Shown here: piece after piece, positions 18,504 through 25,443 of the stretch
How positions within the stretch are numbered: position 1 is the stretch's first letter
Layout: each line of letters begins with the position of its first letter
NCBI GenBank assembly: GCA_958422185.1
Contig: CATZNW010000027.1
Span: 1 to 37,309 of the forward strand
Length of the DNA stretch: 37,309 nucleotides
Reading direction: 5' to 3'
Source of the DNA: an uncultured Clostridium sp.
GTDB lineage: Bacteria > Bacillota > Clostridia > Oscillospirales > Acutalibacteraceae
The notes under the pieces: generated by a model
What the model was told of the DNA's origin: nothing
The model's database searches: none
The model's input: the letters and a program-made list of their open reading frames with translations, nothing else
Translations under genes and position numbers: made by a program

Positions 18504-18806
18504 ATGAAAAAAAGCATTATCGTGCTGCTTGCAGCAGTTGTTTTGGCCGTGTGCGTATTTGCCGGATGTACAAACAACGCGGATAACGACACTACCACCA
18601 CAACCATAACCACTGCGAGGACGACTGAAACGACCACCGCGAACACAACATCAACTACAAACATGGTTGAGGAAGGTCTTTCAAACGCAGGTGAAAATGC
18701 AAGCGAGGCTGCATCCGACGTTGGCGACGCGATCGGTGACGCGGCGGGCGGTGCCGGTGAAGCGGCATCAGATCTGGGCGATGCAGCAAGAGACGCGCTC
18801 GGTTAA
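18504..18806 (+). CDS. Small lipoprotein with Thr-rich linker and Ala/Asp repeat helix
   Basis: A 100-residue protein of unknown function. Residues 1-20 are a lipoprotein signal (lipobox FAGC, Cys at about 21). Residues 29-52 are almost entirely Thr with a few Ala/Glu, a likely flexible wall-spanning linker. The remainder repeats an 11-residue-like pattern ('NASEAASDVGDAIG', 'AGEAASDLGDAARDALG') that would form an amphipathic helix resembling LEA or apolipoprotein segments. A GAAAGGAAGT ribosome-binding site precedes the ATG. It lies 64 nt after ypeB with no terminator seen between, so it may share its expression. Confidence 0.75.
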   Translation: MKKSIIVLLAAVVLAVCVFAGCTNNADNDTTTTTITTARTTETTTANTTSTTNMVEEGLSNAGENASEAASDVGDAIGDAAGGAGEAASDLGDAARDALG

Positions 18807-18813
18807 GCGCAGA

Positions 18814-18848
18814 AAAGCGGTTCGGAAACAGAACTTCCGAACCGCTTT
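18814..18848. terminator. Bidirectional terminator between the lipoprotein and dockerin genes
   Basis: A perfect 14-bp inverted repeat (AAAGCGGTTCGGAA / its complement, 7-nt loop) lies between convergent genes. T-rich bases follow the stem on both strands (CTTTATTT on plus, CTTTTCTG on minus). Confidence 0.85.
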
Positions 18849-18862
18849 ATTTACAGTGCTGT

Positions 18863-20023
18863 TTATGGAGCAGGTTTCGTTCTTCTCAGCTCCACGATGT
18901 CTCTTGAATTGATATACCCGTCAGAATTCATATCATAATCAGGATCATAATCGTCCTCACCGCGTTTGGAATTAAAACCGGCATGCATATTCTCTTCCGC
19001 GCCACTCATCAGCATCACGATTGCCGTATAATCGCGCGAATTTATGTAGCCGTCATTATTAATATCCATCGCGGCGCTGTAATCATCGTCAGTTTTACAG
19101 GTATTGAAATAATCAAAAAAGTCAGAGTAAAGCTGCGCTCCCTCATCCGTATAATCGGATTCATAGCTCTTGCCGCATTTTGAACAGGTATAAACGGTGC
19201 AGCCGCACTCAAGCCACTTTGGCTTTTGCAGAGACGAGGTATAGGTGTGAATACATTCGACGATCTCAAACTGGGCAGTCACCTTGCGCCCCATAAAGTG
19301 CGCGGTTACGGTATGTGTACCGACGGTTTCGGCACAGTCGGACAGATCAAGTATAATATCACAGCCGTTCAGATAAGGTATTACCGTATCCGTACCGTTC
19401 CACTCATAAAGCTTGCCGTCCAAATAAACAGCTTTCATGCTCATATCCAGCATCAGCTGCTGCACACTGTAGGACGACAATTCATAAACGCTGCCGCTTT
19501 TTTTGCCTTTTACATAAAGATGAAGGTAATCGTCCTGAGGTATCTCTTCTGCCGGGGTGCTTGTCATAGATACAATGAACGGGCCGCAGGAATTGAAATA
19601 ACCGTTGGTATAAGCAAATTCATAATAATAAGTTTCGCCCTTTTCAAGGAATGCAGTATGGCTGAAAATATATCTGTACTCTTCATTCTTATCATCAGGC
19701 GCATAACTTGCGGAAATAAAATGACCTTCCGAATCGTAAAGCTCCGTTTTCATTTTCTTTTTTGTGGAAACCGTAACCGTATACTCTGCGGAATACTGAG
19801 GCGTAAACGAGCATCTGTAATAATACTTCCAGTTATCGTTTTGAAAATAATTGTTATTTCCCGTGGTTAACGTGATCTGGGAAAAGAGAGCAACATAAAG
19901 ATTTTCAAACTCAATGGGCGTTGTTGGAAAATAATTTGCGGCGCGCGCATAAAGACCGCCGGGCAGTATAACAGCCGTGATAACAGTTAAAACAGCAAGC
20001 AAAGCAGCAAATCTTTTTTTCAT
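18863..20023 (-). CDS. Secreted protein with C-terminal type I dockerin
   Basis: The 386-residue protein starts with a cleavable signal peptide (residues 1-29, 'LPGGLYARAA'). The middle is beta-rich and contains 'FSHTAFLEKGETYYYEFAYTNGYF', like bacterial pre-peptidase-type beta domains. Next comes a Cys-containing module, 'CIHTYTS...CGCTVYTCSKCGKSYE', common in surface proteins of gut Firmicutes. The last 65 residues hold two calcium-binding dockerin repeats, 'DINNDGYINSRD' and 'DMNSDGYINSRD', with the paired Asp/Asn ligands intact. A dockerin would dock to a cohesin on a scaffold. No enzyme active site is recognisable, and no cohesin gene is in the window. Confidence 0.88.
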   Translation of the reverse strand: MKKRFAALLAVLTVITAVILPGGLYARAANYFPTTPIEFENLYVALFSQITLTTGNNNYFQNDNWKYYYRCSFTPQYSAEYTVTVSTKKKMKTELYDSEGHFISASYAPDDKNEEYRYIFSHTAFLEKGETYYYEFAYTNGYFNSCGPFIVSMTSTPAEEIPQDDYLHLYVKGKKSGSVYELSSYSVQQLMLDMSMKAVYLDGKLYEWNGTDTVIPYLNGCDIILDLSDCAETVGTHTVTAHFMGRKVTAQFEIVECIHTYTSSLQKPKWLECGCTVYTCSKCGKSYESDYTDEGAQLYSDFFDYFNTCKTDDDYSAAMDINNDGYINSRDYTAIVMLMSGAEENMHAGFNSKRGEDDYDPDYDMNSDGYINSRDIVELRRTKPAP

Positions 20024-20045
20024 AAATAAACACGCCCTTATGCGA

Positions 20046-20078
20046 AAAGGCGCCTTTTAGATTTCAAGACGCCTTTAA
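20046..20078 (-). terminator. Possible terminator after the CD1247-like gene
   Basis: On the minus strand AAAGGCG and CGCCTTT form a 7-bp stem with a long loop followed by TTCGC; the signal is weak. Confidence 0.35.
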
Positions 20079-20089
20079 AATACGGAGTA

Positions 20090-20500
20090 TCACTCTTCTG
20101 TTTTATCCTCTGAAGCGGATTCCTCATCCTCGATCTCAAACTCAAGATACTCGCCGCATGCAGGGCATTCGATCCCGCCCTCCATAACAGTATCTTCGTC
20201 AACGGAAAATTCTTCGCCGCATGCAGGGCAGGTAACGGCGTATTCATCGTCTTCGCACCCGCAGCAGCCGCAATCCTCTTCTTCAGACAGATAATCCTCA
20301 ACTTCGGCAAGGTCGTCATCAATTCCGTCCACCTGCTCAGCAAGAAGATCCATATCTTCATTAACGTCATCAATATCCTGAATTATATTTTCAAGAACCT
20401 CAACGATCGCCTTGAACATTTTTGTATCTTTCTTATCGTCGTCAAAATCCAGTCCGTCAAGCAGACCTTTAAGATAACCGAGACTTTCTGCTGTATTCAT
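20090..20500 (-). CDS. CD1247-type N-terminal domain protein with zinc ribbon
   Basis: The 136-residue acidic protein matches the family found widely in Clostridia: N-terminal helical domain ('TAESLGYLKGLLDGLDFDDDKK'), an acidic coiled region ('EVLENIIQDIDDVNEDMDLLAEQVDGIDDDL'), then a zinc ribbon with 'CGCCGCE', 'CPACGEEF' and 'CPACGEYLEFE'. The role is unknown; the context next to efp and a CxxC ribbon suggest a protein-binding accessory. It has no signal peptide. It lies 19 nt after efp in the same direction. Confidence 0.85.
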   Translation of the reverse strand: MNTAESLGYLKGLLDGLDFDDDKKDTKMFKAIVEVLENIIQDIDDVNEDMDLLAEQVDGIDDDLAEVEDYLSEEEDCGCCGCEDDEYAVTCPACGEEFSVDEDTVMEGGIECPACGEYLEFEIEDEESASEDKTEE

Positions 20501-20518
20501 AATAAATCCTTTCTGAGC

Positions 20519-21076
20519 TTATGCGCGCTCCATATATTCACAGGTTCTTGTGTCAACGCGGATCTTATCGCCCTCGTTAATAAAGAGCGGAACACGGATC
20601 TCCGCGCCGGTTTCAAGCGTTGCGGGCTTTAATGTGTTGGTTGCCGTATTGCCTTTGAAGCCCGGATCAGTTTTTGTGACCTCCAGGGTAACGAAAGTCG
20701 GCGGCTCAACGCCAAACACTTTGCCTTTGTATGAAAGCACTCGGCAGATATCGTTTTCTTTGACAAATTTAAAGTTATCGCTGAGGTCGCTTTCCGATAC
20801 AGGCACCATATCAAAGGTCTCCTGATCCATAAAATAATAAATACCGTCGTCATTATATGAATAGATCATATCTTTTCTTTCAATAAAAGCGGTGGGGAAT
20901 TTTTCCGTGGGGTTAAAAGTTCTTTCCACAACGGAACCCTGAATAACATTCTTGATCTTCGCTCTGACAAAAGCAGCGCCCTTTCCCGGCTTAACATGCT
21001 GGAATTCAATGATCTGATATACCTGCCCGTCCATTTCAAACGTTACGCCGTTTCTGAAATCGCCTGCTGATACCAT
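20519..21076 (-). CDS. efp: Translation elongation factor P
   Basis: The 185-residue protein contains three OB-like beta-barrels as in EF-P. The N-terminal barrel carries the loop 'FQHVKPGKGAAFVR' with Lys32 at its tip, the residue that is modified in other bacteria to rescue ribosomes at polyproline stretches. The C-terminal signature 'GAEIRVPLFINEGDKIRVDTRTCEYMER' is intact. A GGAGGTATTTTT site precedes the ATG. It is downstream of aroQ, a frequent arrangement in Firmicutes. Confidence 0.97.
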   Translation of the reverse strand: MVSAGDFRNGVTFEMDGQVYQIIEFQHVKPGKGAAFVRAKIKNVIQGSVVERTFNPTEKFPTAFIERKDMIYSYNDDGIYYFMDQETFDMVPVSESDLSDNFKFVKENDICRVLSYKGKVFGVEPPTFVTLEVTKTDPGFKGNTATNTLKPATLETGAEIRVPLFINEGDKIRVDTRTCEYMERA

Positions 21077-21117
21077 AAAAATACCTCCAAAGTTTATTTT
21101 CTTAATACAGATTTATT

Positions 21118-21555
21118 TTATAATATTTCCAGTAATAAATCAATACCCATTTTATAGCTGTCTTTCCCGTAGCCGCAGATCTGCTTTTTGCAGACCTCGG
21201 TAATAACTGAATTTTTCCTGAAATCCTCGCGGTTATGAATATCGCTCATATGGACCTCAACGAAAGGGGTATATTCGTTTACTGCCTCAATAGCGTCCCT
21301 GATCGCATAGGAATAGTGCGTATAAGCGCCGGCATTTATCACCACGCCGTCATATTCCTCTCTGCTCTGCTGGATCATATCGATCAAATCGCCCTCGTGA
21401 TTGGACTGAAAGAAACTTACCTTCGCTCCGCGGGCCTTGCCGTAGATCTTCAGTTCTTCATTTATAGTCTTAAGCGTTTCGGAACCGTAAACATCTTTCT
21501 TCCTTATACCGGTCATATTGAGGTTAGGACCGTTAAGCACAAGAATTTTTTTCAT
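21118..21555 (-). CDS. aroQ: Type II 3-dehydroquinate dehydratase
   Basis: The 145-residue enzyme performs the third shikimate step. The flexible active-site lid 'NGPNLNMTGIRKKDVYG' contains the catalytic Arg and Tyr, and 'FFQSNHEGDLIDMI', 'INAGAYTHYSYAIRDA' and 'VEVHMSDIHNREDFR' supply the substrate-binding Asn/His. The lid deviates slightly from the usual NLLGTREPxxYG. Cotranscription with efp is likely (41-nt gap). Confidence 0.96.
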   Translation of the reverse strand: MKKILVLNGPNLNMTGIRKKDVYGSETLKTINEELKIYGKARGAKVSFFQSNHEGDLIDMIQQSREEYDGVVINAGAYTHYSYAIRDAIEAVNEYTPFVEVHMSDIHNREDFRKNSVITEVCKKQICGYGKDSYKMGIDLLLEIL

Positions 21556-21627
21556 AATTACACGCCTTTCTTAAATGACGCAGAATGTGTCTTGATTGTC
21601 TGCAAAAATTTTATTATAAAGAAAATC

Positions 21628-21654
21628 AAGGGGAACGAATCGCCCGTTCCCCTT
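21628..21654. terminator. Terminator of rpsU (bidirectional shape)
   Basis: A perfect 10-bp inverted repeat (AAGGGGAACG / CGTTCCCCTT, 7-nt loop) lies 11 nt beyond the rpsU stop; on the minus strand it is followed by GATTTTCTTT. Confidence 0.75.
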
Positions 21655-21664
21655 TTATGTAAGT

Positions 21665-21841
21665 TTATTTATACTTTCTTTTGCGAGCAGCTTCGCTCTT
21701 CTTTTTACGAGCAACCGAAGGCTTTTCATAATGCTCTCTTTTGCGAACTTCCTGAATAATGCCGTCGCGAGAAGTCTGCCGCTTGAAACGGCGGATAGCG
21801 CTGTCAAGAGATTCATTTTCTTTAATTCTGACCTGGCTCAC
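21665..21841 (-). CDS. rpsU: 30S ribosomal protein S21
   Basis: A 58-residue basic protein translated from GTG: N-terminal 'VSQVRIKENESLDSAIRRFK', followed by 'RQTSRDGIIQEVRKREHYEK' and 'PSVARKKKSEAARKRKYK'. This is the full normal length for S21, which binds the 3' end of 16S rRNA and takes part in initiation. The start is supported by the purine-rich GGAGGGAGGG about 6 nt upstream. It has its own consensus promoter and a terminator. Confidence 0.97.
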   Translation of the reverse strand: MSQVRIKENESLDSAIRRFKRQTSRDGIIQEVRKREHYEKPSVARKKKSEAARKRKYK

Positions 21842-21913
21842 TTAATTCCCTCCCTCCGACCTGCTGTCAGGGGTAATCACAAATTTTGAATATTTTTTGA
21901 ATATCCGCACAAA

Positions 21914-21942
21914 ATTATAATCAAATAAGACTGAATTGTCAA
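21914..21942 (-). promoter_or_regulatory. Consensus sigma-A promoter of rpsU
   Basis: The minus strand reads TTGACA (21937-21942), exactly 17 nt, then TATAAT (21914-21919), a full match to the housekeeping consensus. The start lies about 65 nt before the GTG. Confidence 0.88.
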
Positions 21943-21965
21943 GCATTTTAGCAAATAATGTATAA

Positions 21966-22010
21966 AAAAGGACGCCCGCAAAGCTGAATCCGTCTGTACA
22001 GGTCGGGACC
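21966..22010 (-). terminator. Possible terminator of the dUTPase gene
   Basis: On the minus strand an imperfect GC-rich stem ending GCGGGCGTCC is followed by TTTTTTAT, just downstream of the dUTPase stop. Pairing on the 5' side is incomplete. Confidence 0.4.
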
Positions 22011-22023
22011 GGACGTTAATATC

Positions 22024-22536
22024 TCAGTTCTTACTGGTAGAACCGAAGCCTCCGTCTCTGACTCCGCTCGCGTCATCATCCGCAGTTATACCGAACTGCA
22101 GAAAGATGCCCTGGGCAAATCCTTCTCCGGCGCCGACGGATACGGTGTGATCCTTCTCATGCGCGTCGCAGGACAGTTTGATCATGATATGGCCCTCGTT
22201 AGAAGAATTATAATAATCGGCGTCAATGATTCCGACGGTATTATCCAGCTGGATTCGATGTTTAAACCCAAGACCGGAGCGGGGAAAGATCTGAAGCACC
22301 CAGCCGTCCTCTATTCTGGCTCTTATTCCGGTGGGAATCAGAACGCTTTCGTCTTTTTTTACCGTTATATCCGCAGGGGCATAAAAATCATAGCCGGCAG
22401 AACCGACAGTGGCCCTTTGGGGCAGTCTGATGGAATCATATATCTCTTTTATATTTTTAAGTTCGGGAAAATTCTTTTTGAAATCCGATTCAAACTGTGA
22501 AAAGCTCACTTTTTGAAATTCAGCAATCCTTTGCAT
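22024..22536 (-). CDS. dut: dUTP diphosphatase-like protein
   Basis: The 170-residue protein shows all five motifs of the trimeric dUTPase family: 'AGYDFYAPADI', 'PRSGLGFKH', 'GIIDADYYNSSNEGHIMI', 'GEGFAQGIF' and the C-terminal arm 'RDGGFGSTSKN'. It hydrolyses dUTP to dUMP, limiting uracil in DNA. About 35 extra N-terminal residues precede the usual start of the fold. The genomic setting between rpsU and mazF gives no link. Confidence 0.93.
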   Translation of the reverse strand: MQRIAEFQKVSFSQFESDFKKNFPELKNIKEIYDSIRLPQRATVGSAGYDFYAPADITVKKDESVLIPTGIRARIEDGWVLQIFPRSGLGFKHRIQLDNTVGIIDADYYNSSNEGHIMIKLSCDAHEKDHTVSVGAGEGFAQGIFLQFGITADDDASGVRDGGFGSTSKN

Positions 22537-22599
22537 ATGAATACCGCCTTTAAAATTATTTTCGCATTATTTTACCATTTCAGACGGTTTATTTCAACA

Positions 22600-22632
22600 G
22601 TAAAAAAGAAAAAAGCGGCTCAAAGAGCCGCT
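22600..22632 (-). terminator. Intrinsic terminator of mazF
   Basis: The minus strand has an 8-bp stem (AGCGGCTC / GAGCCGCT, 3-nt loop) followed by TTTTTCTTTTTT, located 23 nt beyond the mazF stop. Confidence 0.9.
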
Positions 22633-22654
22633 CCGGCAAAAGCCGTACATTTAT

Positions 22655-22996
22655 TTAAAGACCGAATGAAACGGAAAGCGCTTCATCTACCTTGCCCATG
22701 TCGCCTACATCAAGAGCGCCCATTTTTTCCCTGAGACGGCGCTTGTCAATAGTGCGCACCTGCTCAAGCAGCACAATACTGTCCTTTGCAAGCCCGCATT
22801 GGCCGGCGTCCACCTCAATATGAGTTGGGAGGTTGGTTTTATCCTTCTGGCTTGTAATGGCGGCGGCTATAACGGTTGGTGAAAATCTGTTTCCCACATC
22901 ATTCTGAACTATGAGCACAGGCCTTATCCCGCCCTGCTCCGAACCCACAACGGGGCTTAAATCGGCGTAATAGATATCGCCGCGTTTAACAGTCAT
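22655..22996 (-). CDS. mazF: MazF/PemK-family endoribonuclease
   Basis: A 113-residue protein closely matching the ACA/UACAU-type mRNA interferases of Firmicutes: 'VKRGDIYYADLSPVVGSEQGGIRPVLIVQND' with Arg25, and 'AAITSQKDKTNLPTHIEV' with Thr48, the catalytic pair. The C-terminal helix 'LGALDVGDMGKVDEALSVSFGL' is complete. In related genomes it follows a MazE-type antitoxin; no such gene lies directly upstream here. The start at 22996 (MTVKRG) is preferred, because an AAGGTGAT site lies just before it. Confidence 0.9.
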   Translation of the reverse strand: MTVKRGDIYYADLSPVVGSEQGGIRPVLIVQNDVGNRFSPTVIAAAITSQKDKTNLPTHIEVDAGQCGLAKDSIVLLEQVRTIDKRRLREKMGALDVGDMGKVDEALSVSFGL

Positions 22997-23128
22997 AATT
23001 ATCACCTTTATTTTATTTTTGTTCCGTTTATAGTTTTGCCTTTATTTTCTGATTTTAAACATCTGTATTTCATTATATGCTTAAAAACTTTTTTAGCCCT
23101 TCGGCATATTATGGACTGAGGTGAAATT

Positions 23129-23212
23129 ATGATAACTTTTCACTTTGAAAAAAAGCCGCACCGGATGATTTCACAGGTGCGGATGACCGTAAAGGAGATA
23201 TACCATGTTTAA
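23129..23212 (+). CDS. Possible 27-residue leader ORF before cotJA
   Basis: ATG at 23129 preceded by GAGGTGAAATT starts a 27-codon frame (MITFHFEKKPHRMISQ...). It ends TAC CAT GTT TAA, overlapping the cotJA start by 8 nt, so translation could be coupled. The codons hold a hairpin and the cotJA ribosome-binding site. No homology is recognised, and it may be a chance ORF. Confidence 0.35.
   Translation: MITFHFEKKPHRMISQVRMTVKEIYHV
23148..23182 (-). terminator. Minus-strand terminator between divergent mazF and cotJ
   Basis: Read on the minus strand, a perfect 7-bp stem (CCGCACC / GGTGCGG, 13-nt loop) is followed by CTTTTTTTC. It would stop antisense transcripts leaving the cotJ region before mazF. 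On the plus strand the same hairpin sits inside the possible leader ORF. Confidence 0.55.
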
Positions 23213-23420
23213 ATACGAAGATAAGTTCAATCCGAGTTTTCTTAGAAAACCGGCGCACGACATTCCCTCCCCGCTGCCGGACGACGCAACCGTTACAATG
23301 GCATACGTTCCGTTCCAGCAGCATCCGGTTTTATACGACGACACTATGACGGGACTTTGTGCGGGAACGATATTCCCCGAGCTTGACAAACCGTTTTGCG
23401 GGAGAGGAGTGGAAAGATGA
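23205..23420 (+). CDS. cotJA: Spore coat associated protein CotJA
   Basis: The 71-residue protein matches the CotJA family with 'MAYVPFQQHPVLYDDTMTGLCAGTIFPELDKPF', the conserved core that binds the CotJ complex of the inner spore coat. It begins after a strong AAAGGAGATATACC site. The end overlaps the cotJB start (ATGA), giving coupled translation. Confidence 0.93.
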   Translation: MFKYEDKFNPSFLRKPAHDIPSPLPDDATVTMAYVPFQQHPVLYDDTMTGLCAGTIFPELDKPFCGRGVER

Positions 23421-23656
23421 ACAGGGAAAAAATGCTTATTAAACTTTCCGCGGTGCAGTTTGCAATGTGGGAGATGAGAGTTTATCTTGACACGCATAAC
23501 GGATGTCCGGAAGCGCATAAGCTCTATGAGAAATACACTGCTGAATTCAATGCTCTCAAAAAGGAGTTCGAGGAAAAATTCGGGCCGATAACCCTTGGGG
23601 AAAACAACAGTGACGAATGGCTCAAAGACCCCTGGCCATGGGACAACGACTGCTGA
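23417..23656 (+). CDS. cotJB: Spore coat protein CotJB
   Basis: A 79-residue protein with the CotJB signature: 'LIKLSAVQFAMWEMRVYLDTHNGCPEAHKLYEKY' and the C-terminal 'DEWLKDPWPWDND'. The start at 23417 is set by the ATGA overlap with cotJA; a longer in-frame start would overlap cotJA more. The cotJC-like partner is not next but at 30013, 6.4 kb further. Confidence 0.93.
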   Translation: MNREKMLIKLSAVQFAMWEMRVYLDTHNGCPEAHKLYEKYTAEFNALKKEFEEKFGPITLGENNSDEWLKDPWPWDNDC

Positions 23657-23665
23657 AAACAAAAA

Positions 23666-23694
23666 CGGCGGATCATATCCGCCGCGGTTTTAAA
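23666..23694 (+). terminator. Terminator of cotJAB
   Basis: A perfect 8-bp stem (CGGCGGAT / ATCCGCCG, 3-nt loop) is followed by CGGTTTTA, 10 nt after the cotJB stop. Confidence 0.8.
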
Positions 23695-23708
23695 CACATA
23701 TTCTATTA

Positions 23709-23742
23709 AATAAAAAGGCGGAGCGTTTCCATACGCCCCGCC
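23709..23742 (-). terminator. Terminator of the GT2-GtrA operon
   Basis: The minus strand has a 10-bp stem (GGCGGGGCGT / ACGCTCCGCC, 6-nt loop) followed by TTTTTATTT, 10 nt after the GtrA stop. Confidence 0.9.
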
Positions 23743-23751
23743 GTAATTATT

Positions 23752-24240
23752 CTATTTATTTTCAGACGTGTCTTCTGTTTTTTTCTTTTTCTTCGCAAAA
23801 ATAATAAATTTGCTGAAGAAATAATTCAGGATTACAACTATAACAGCAAGAATGACTTTTGCTATGAGCTGACCGGTTATCTCGAATCCAAGCAAAGTAA
23901 ACGAATACGCACCCATGCCCAGAATATCAACGAAGAGCCAAAGTCCGCCCTCTTCCACGCCGAAACTGAAAAGACGTGCCGCGAAGAATTCAAGCACCTC
24001 GCGCGCCACGATCTTAATATTCCAGCTTTTGGATTCAAAAACCCATAATTTATTCGTAACATAGGCGAAAACAACCGATACGATCCAAGCGATAGCATTA
24101 TTGAGGAGATAAACATGATCGCCGAAAATTTTATTGAGCGCCCAGAAACAGACGAAATTAACAAGTGTTGTCAGCACGCCGAAAATAACGTATGTTATAA
24201 GCTCTTTATACTTGATAAACAATTCCTTTATTTTATTCAT
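23752..24240 (-). CDS. GtrA-like membrane protein
   Basis: A 162-residue protein with four predicted transmembrane helices ('YVIFGVLTTLVNFVCFWAL', 'NNAIAWIVSVVFAYVTNKLWVF' and two C-terminal helices 'LIAKVILAVIVVILNYFFSKFIIF'), typical of the GtrA/DPMS family. Members help move or present polyprenyl-linked sugars made by a partner glycosyltransferase. It overlaps the GT2 stop by 8 nt, so the two are translationally coupled. The C-terminal tail is basic (KKKKKTEDTSENK). Confidence 0.9.
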   Translation of the reverse strand: MNKIKELFIKYKELITYVIFGVLTTLVNFVCFWALNKIFGDHVYLLNNAIAWIVSVVFAYVTNKLWVFESKSWNIKIVAREVLEFFAARLFSFGVEEGGLWLFVDILGMGAYSFTLLGFEITGQLIAKVILAVIVVILNYFFSKFIIFAKKKKKTEDTSENK

Positions 24241-25189
24241 CGCTTTTATTTTCCTTTTCGCCGCCGAGATGATTTTTCAGAATATAAACCGGCCTGTTTT
24301 TAACCTGCACATAAATTTTTGAAATATACTCACCCAGAATGCCAAGGCAGAAAAGCTGAAGTCCGCCGAGCAAAAGGACGAGCACAACAATCGTTGCATA
24401 ACCCGGCACACTGATGCCGAACGCAAGTTTCTGAATAACTACCACAATAAGATAGATGACAGACGCGAGCGATGAAAAGAAACCTATATAAGCGGACAGT
24501 TTGAGCGGAAAAGTTGTAAACGAAACAATTCCCTCTATCGCATATTTCAGCAGCTTAACAAAATTCCATTTTGATTCGCCGCTTTCTCTTTCACACACGG
24601 TGTAGGGCATATATTCCGTATTAAAACCTACAAAGCTGAAAATGCCCTTTGAAAAACGATGATATTCGCCCATTTTCAGCACTGCCTCTACCATCTTGCG
24701 TTTCATGAGCCTGAAATCAGACGCACCGTTTACGAACGGCACCTCGGCAACTTTATTGATTATTTTATAAAACGCGGATTTCATGGCGCTCATCAATTTA
24801 TTTTCCTTGCGCTCCTCCTGATACGCGGTAACGCAGTCCACATCCGCATTGCTTTGCATAATATCCAGCATCTGAAGAACGACTTCGGGACGCTGCTGCA
24901 GATCCGCGTCGATAAGACAGACAAGATCGCCGCGAACGGCGTTGAGGCCGGCGTAGATCGCGGCTTCTTTACCGAAATTGCGGCTGAAAGAGAGCACCTG
25001 TATCTGAGATTCCTTATGTTCTTCATAAAGCTTTTTTAACAGATCGTACGTTTTGTCTTTACTGCCGTCATTTACAAAAATAAATTCATAATCGTTTACT
25101 TTACCGTCAAAAACCTTTTTGACTTCGGAATAGAATTTTTCAACGTTTCCCTCTTCATTATAGCAGGGAACAACAAGTGAAAGTTTCAT
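24233..25189 (-). CDS. Family 2 glycosyltransferase (GtrB/dolichyl-P-Man synthase type)
   Basis: The 318-residue protein has the GT-A fold at its N-terminus: 'VVPCYNEEGNVEKFYSEVK', 'FVNDGSKDKTYDLL', nucleotide-metal motif 'LVCLIDADLQQRPEVV' and 'GASDFRLMKRKMVEA'. Two C-terminal transmembrane helices follow ('ASVIYLIVVVIQKLAFGIS', 'IVVLVLLLGGLQLFCLGILGEY'). It probably transfers a sugar from a nucleotide donor to polyprenyl phosphate. The pair with GtrA suggests glycan decoration of the envelope. Its own promoter is at 25263-25291. Confidence 0.92.
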   Translation of the reverse strand: MKLSLVVPCYNEEGNVEKFYSEVKKVFDGKVNDYEFIFVNDGSKDKTYDLLKKLYEEHKESQIQVLSFSRNFGKEAAIYAGLNAVRGDLVCLIDADLQQRPEVVLQMLDIMQSNADVDCVTAYQEERKENKLMSAMKSAFYKIINKVAEVPFVNGASDFRLMKRKMVEAVLKMGEYHRFSKGIFSFVGFNTEYMPYTVCERESGESKWNFVKLLKYAIEGIVSFTTFPLKLSAYIGFFSSLASVIYLIVVVIQKLAFGISVPGYATIVVLVLLLGGLQLFCLGILGEYISKIYVQVKNRPVYILKNHLGGEKENKSDE

Positions 25190-25262
25190 TTTAAACCTCT
25201 TAACCTCAAATACTGAAACACAGCTTATTCAAGTTCATTACAAGTGCAAAAGCACCTTTGCT

Positions 25263-25291
25263 ATTGTAACACACCTGTGCGCCAAAAACAA
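25263..25291 (-). promoter_or_regulatory. Promoter of the GT2-GtrA operon
   Basis: The minus strand reads TTGTTT (25286-25291), 17-nt spacer, TACAAT (25263-25268), about 75 nt before the start of the glycosyltransferase. Confidence 0.65.
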
Positions 25292-25303
25292 CAATAAAAT
25301 ATA

Positions 25304-25367
25304 TGTAAACCGCTGTTTACATCCTTTTTATTCCGTTAAAACAGATTTACAATTTTGAAATGTAAAC
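25304..25367. promoter_or_regulatory. TGTAAAC inverted repeats, putative operators
   Basis: Two inverted repeats sit in the divergent intergenic space: TGTAAAC-CGCT-GTTTACA (25304-25321, perfect 7-bp arms) and TTTACA-9 nt-TGTAAA (25346-25366). The shape is that of TetR-type operators. They lie upstream of the acyltransferase and beside the GT2 promoter. Confidence 0.55.
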
Positions 25368-25443
25368 AAGAATCAGTGGTATTTTCACTTTTAAACGGAT
25401 AACATAAAAGCTAAGAAAAGCACCAGCAAAACGGAGGTAACAA

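Noticed and set aside
19226..19870. 214-codon open frame on the plus strand across the dockerin gene
   Set aside because: Antisense to the secreted dockerin protein, whose signal peptide and dockerin repeats show the true frame.
23129..23212. The 27-codon ORF as antitoxin of MazF
   Set aside because: It is on the opposite strand, has no antitoxin-like motif and overlaps cotJA, so a link to MazF is not supported.
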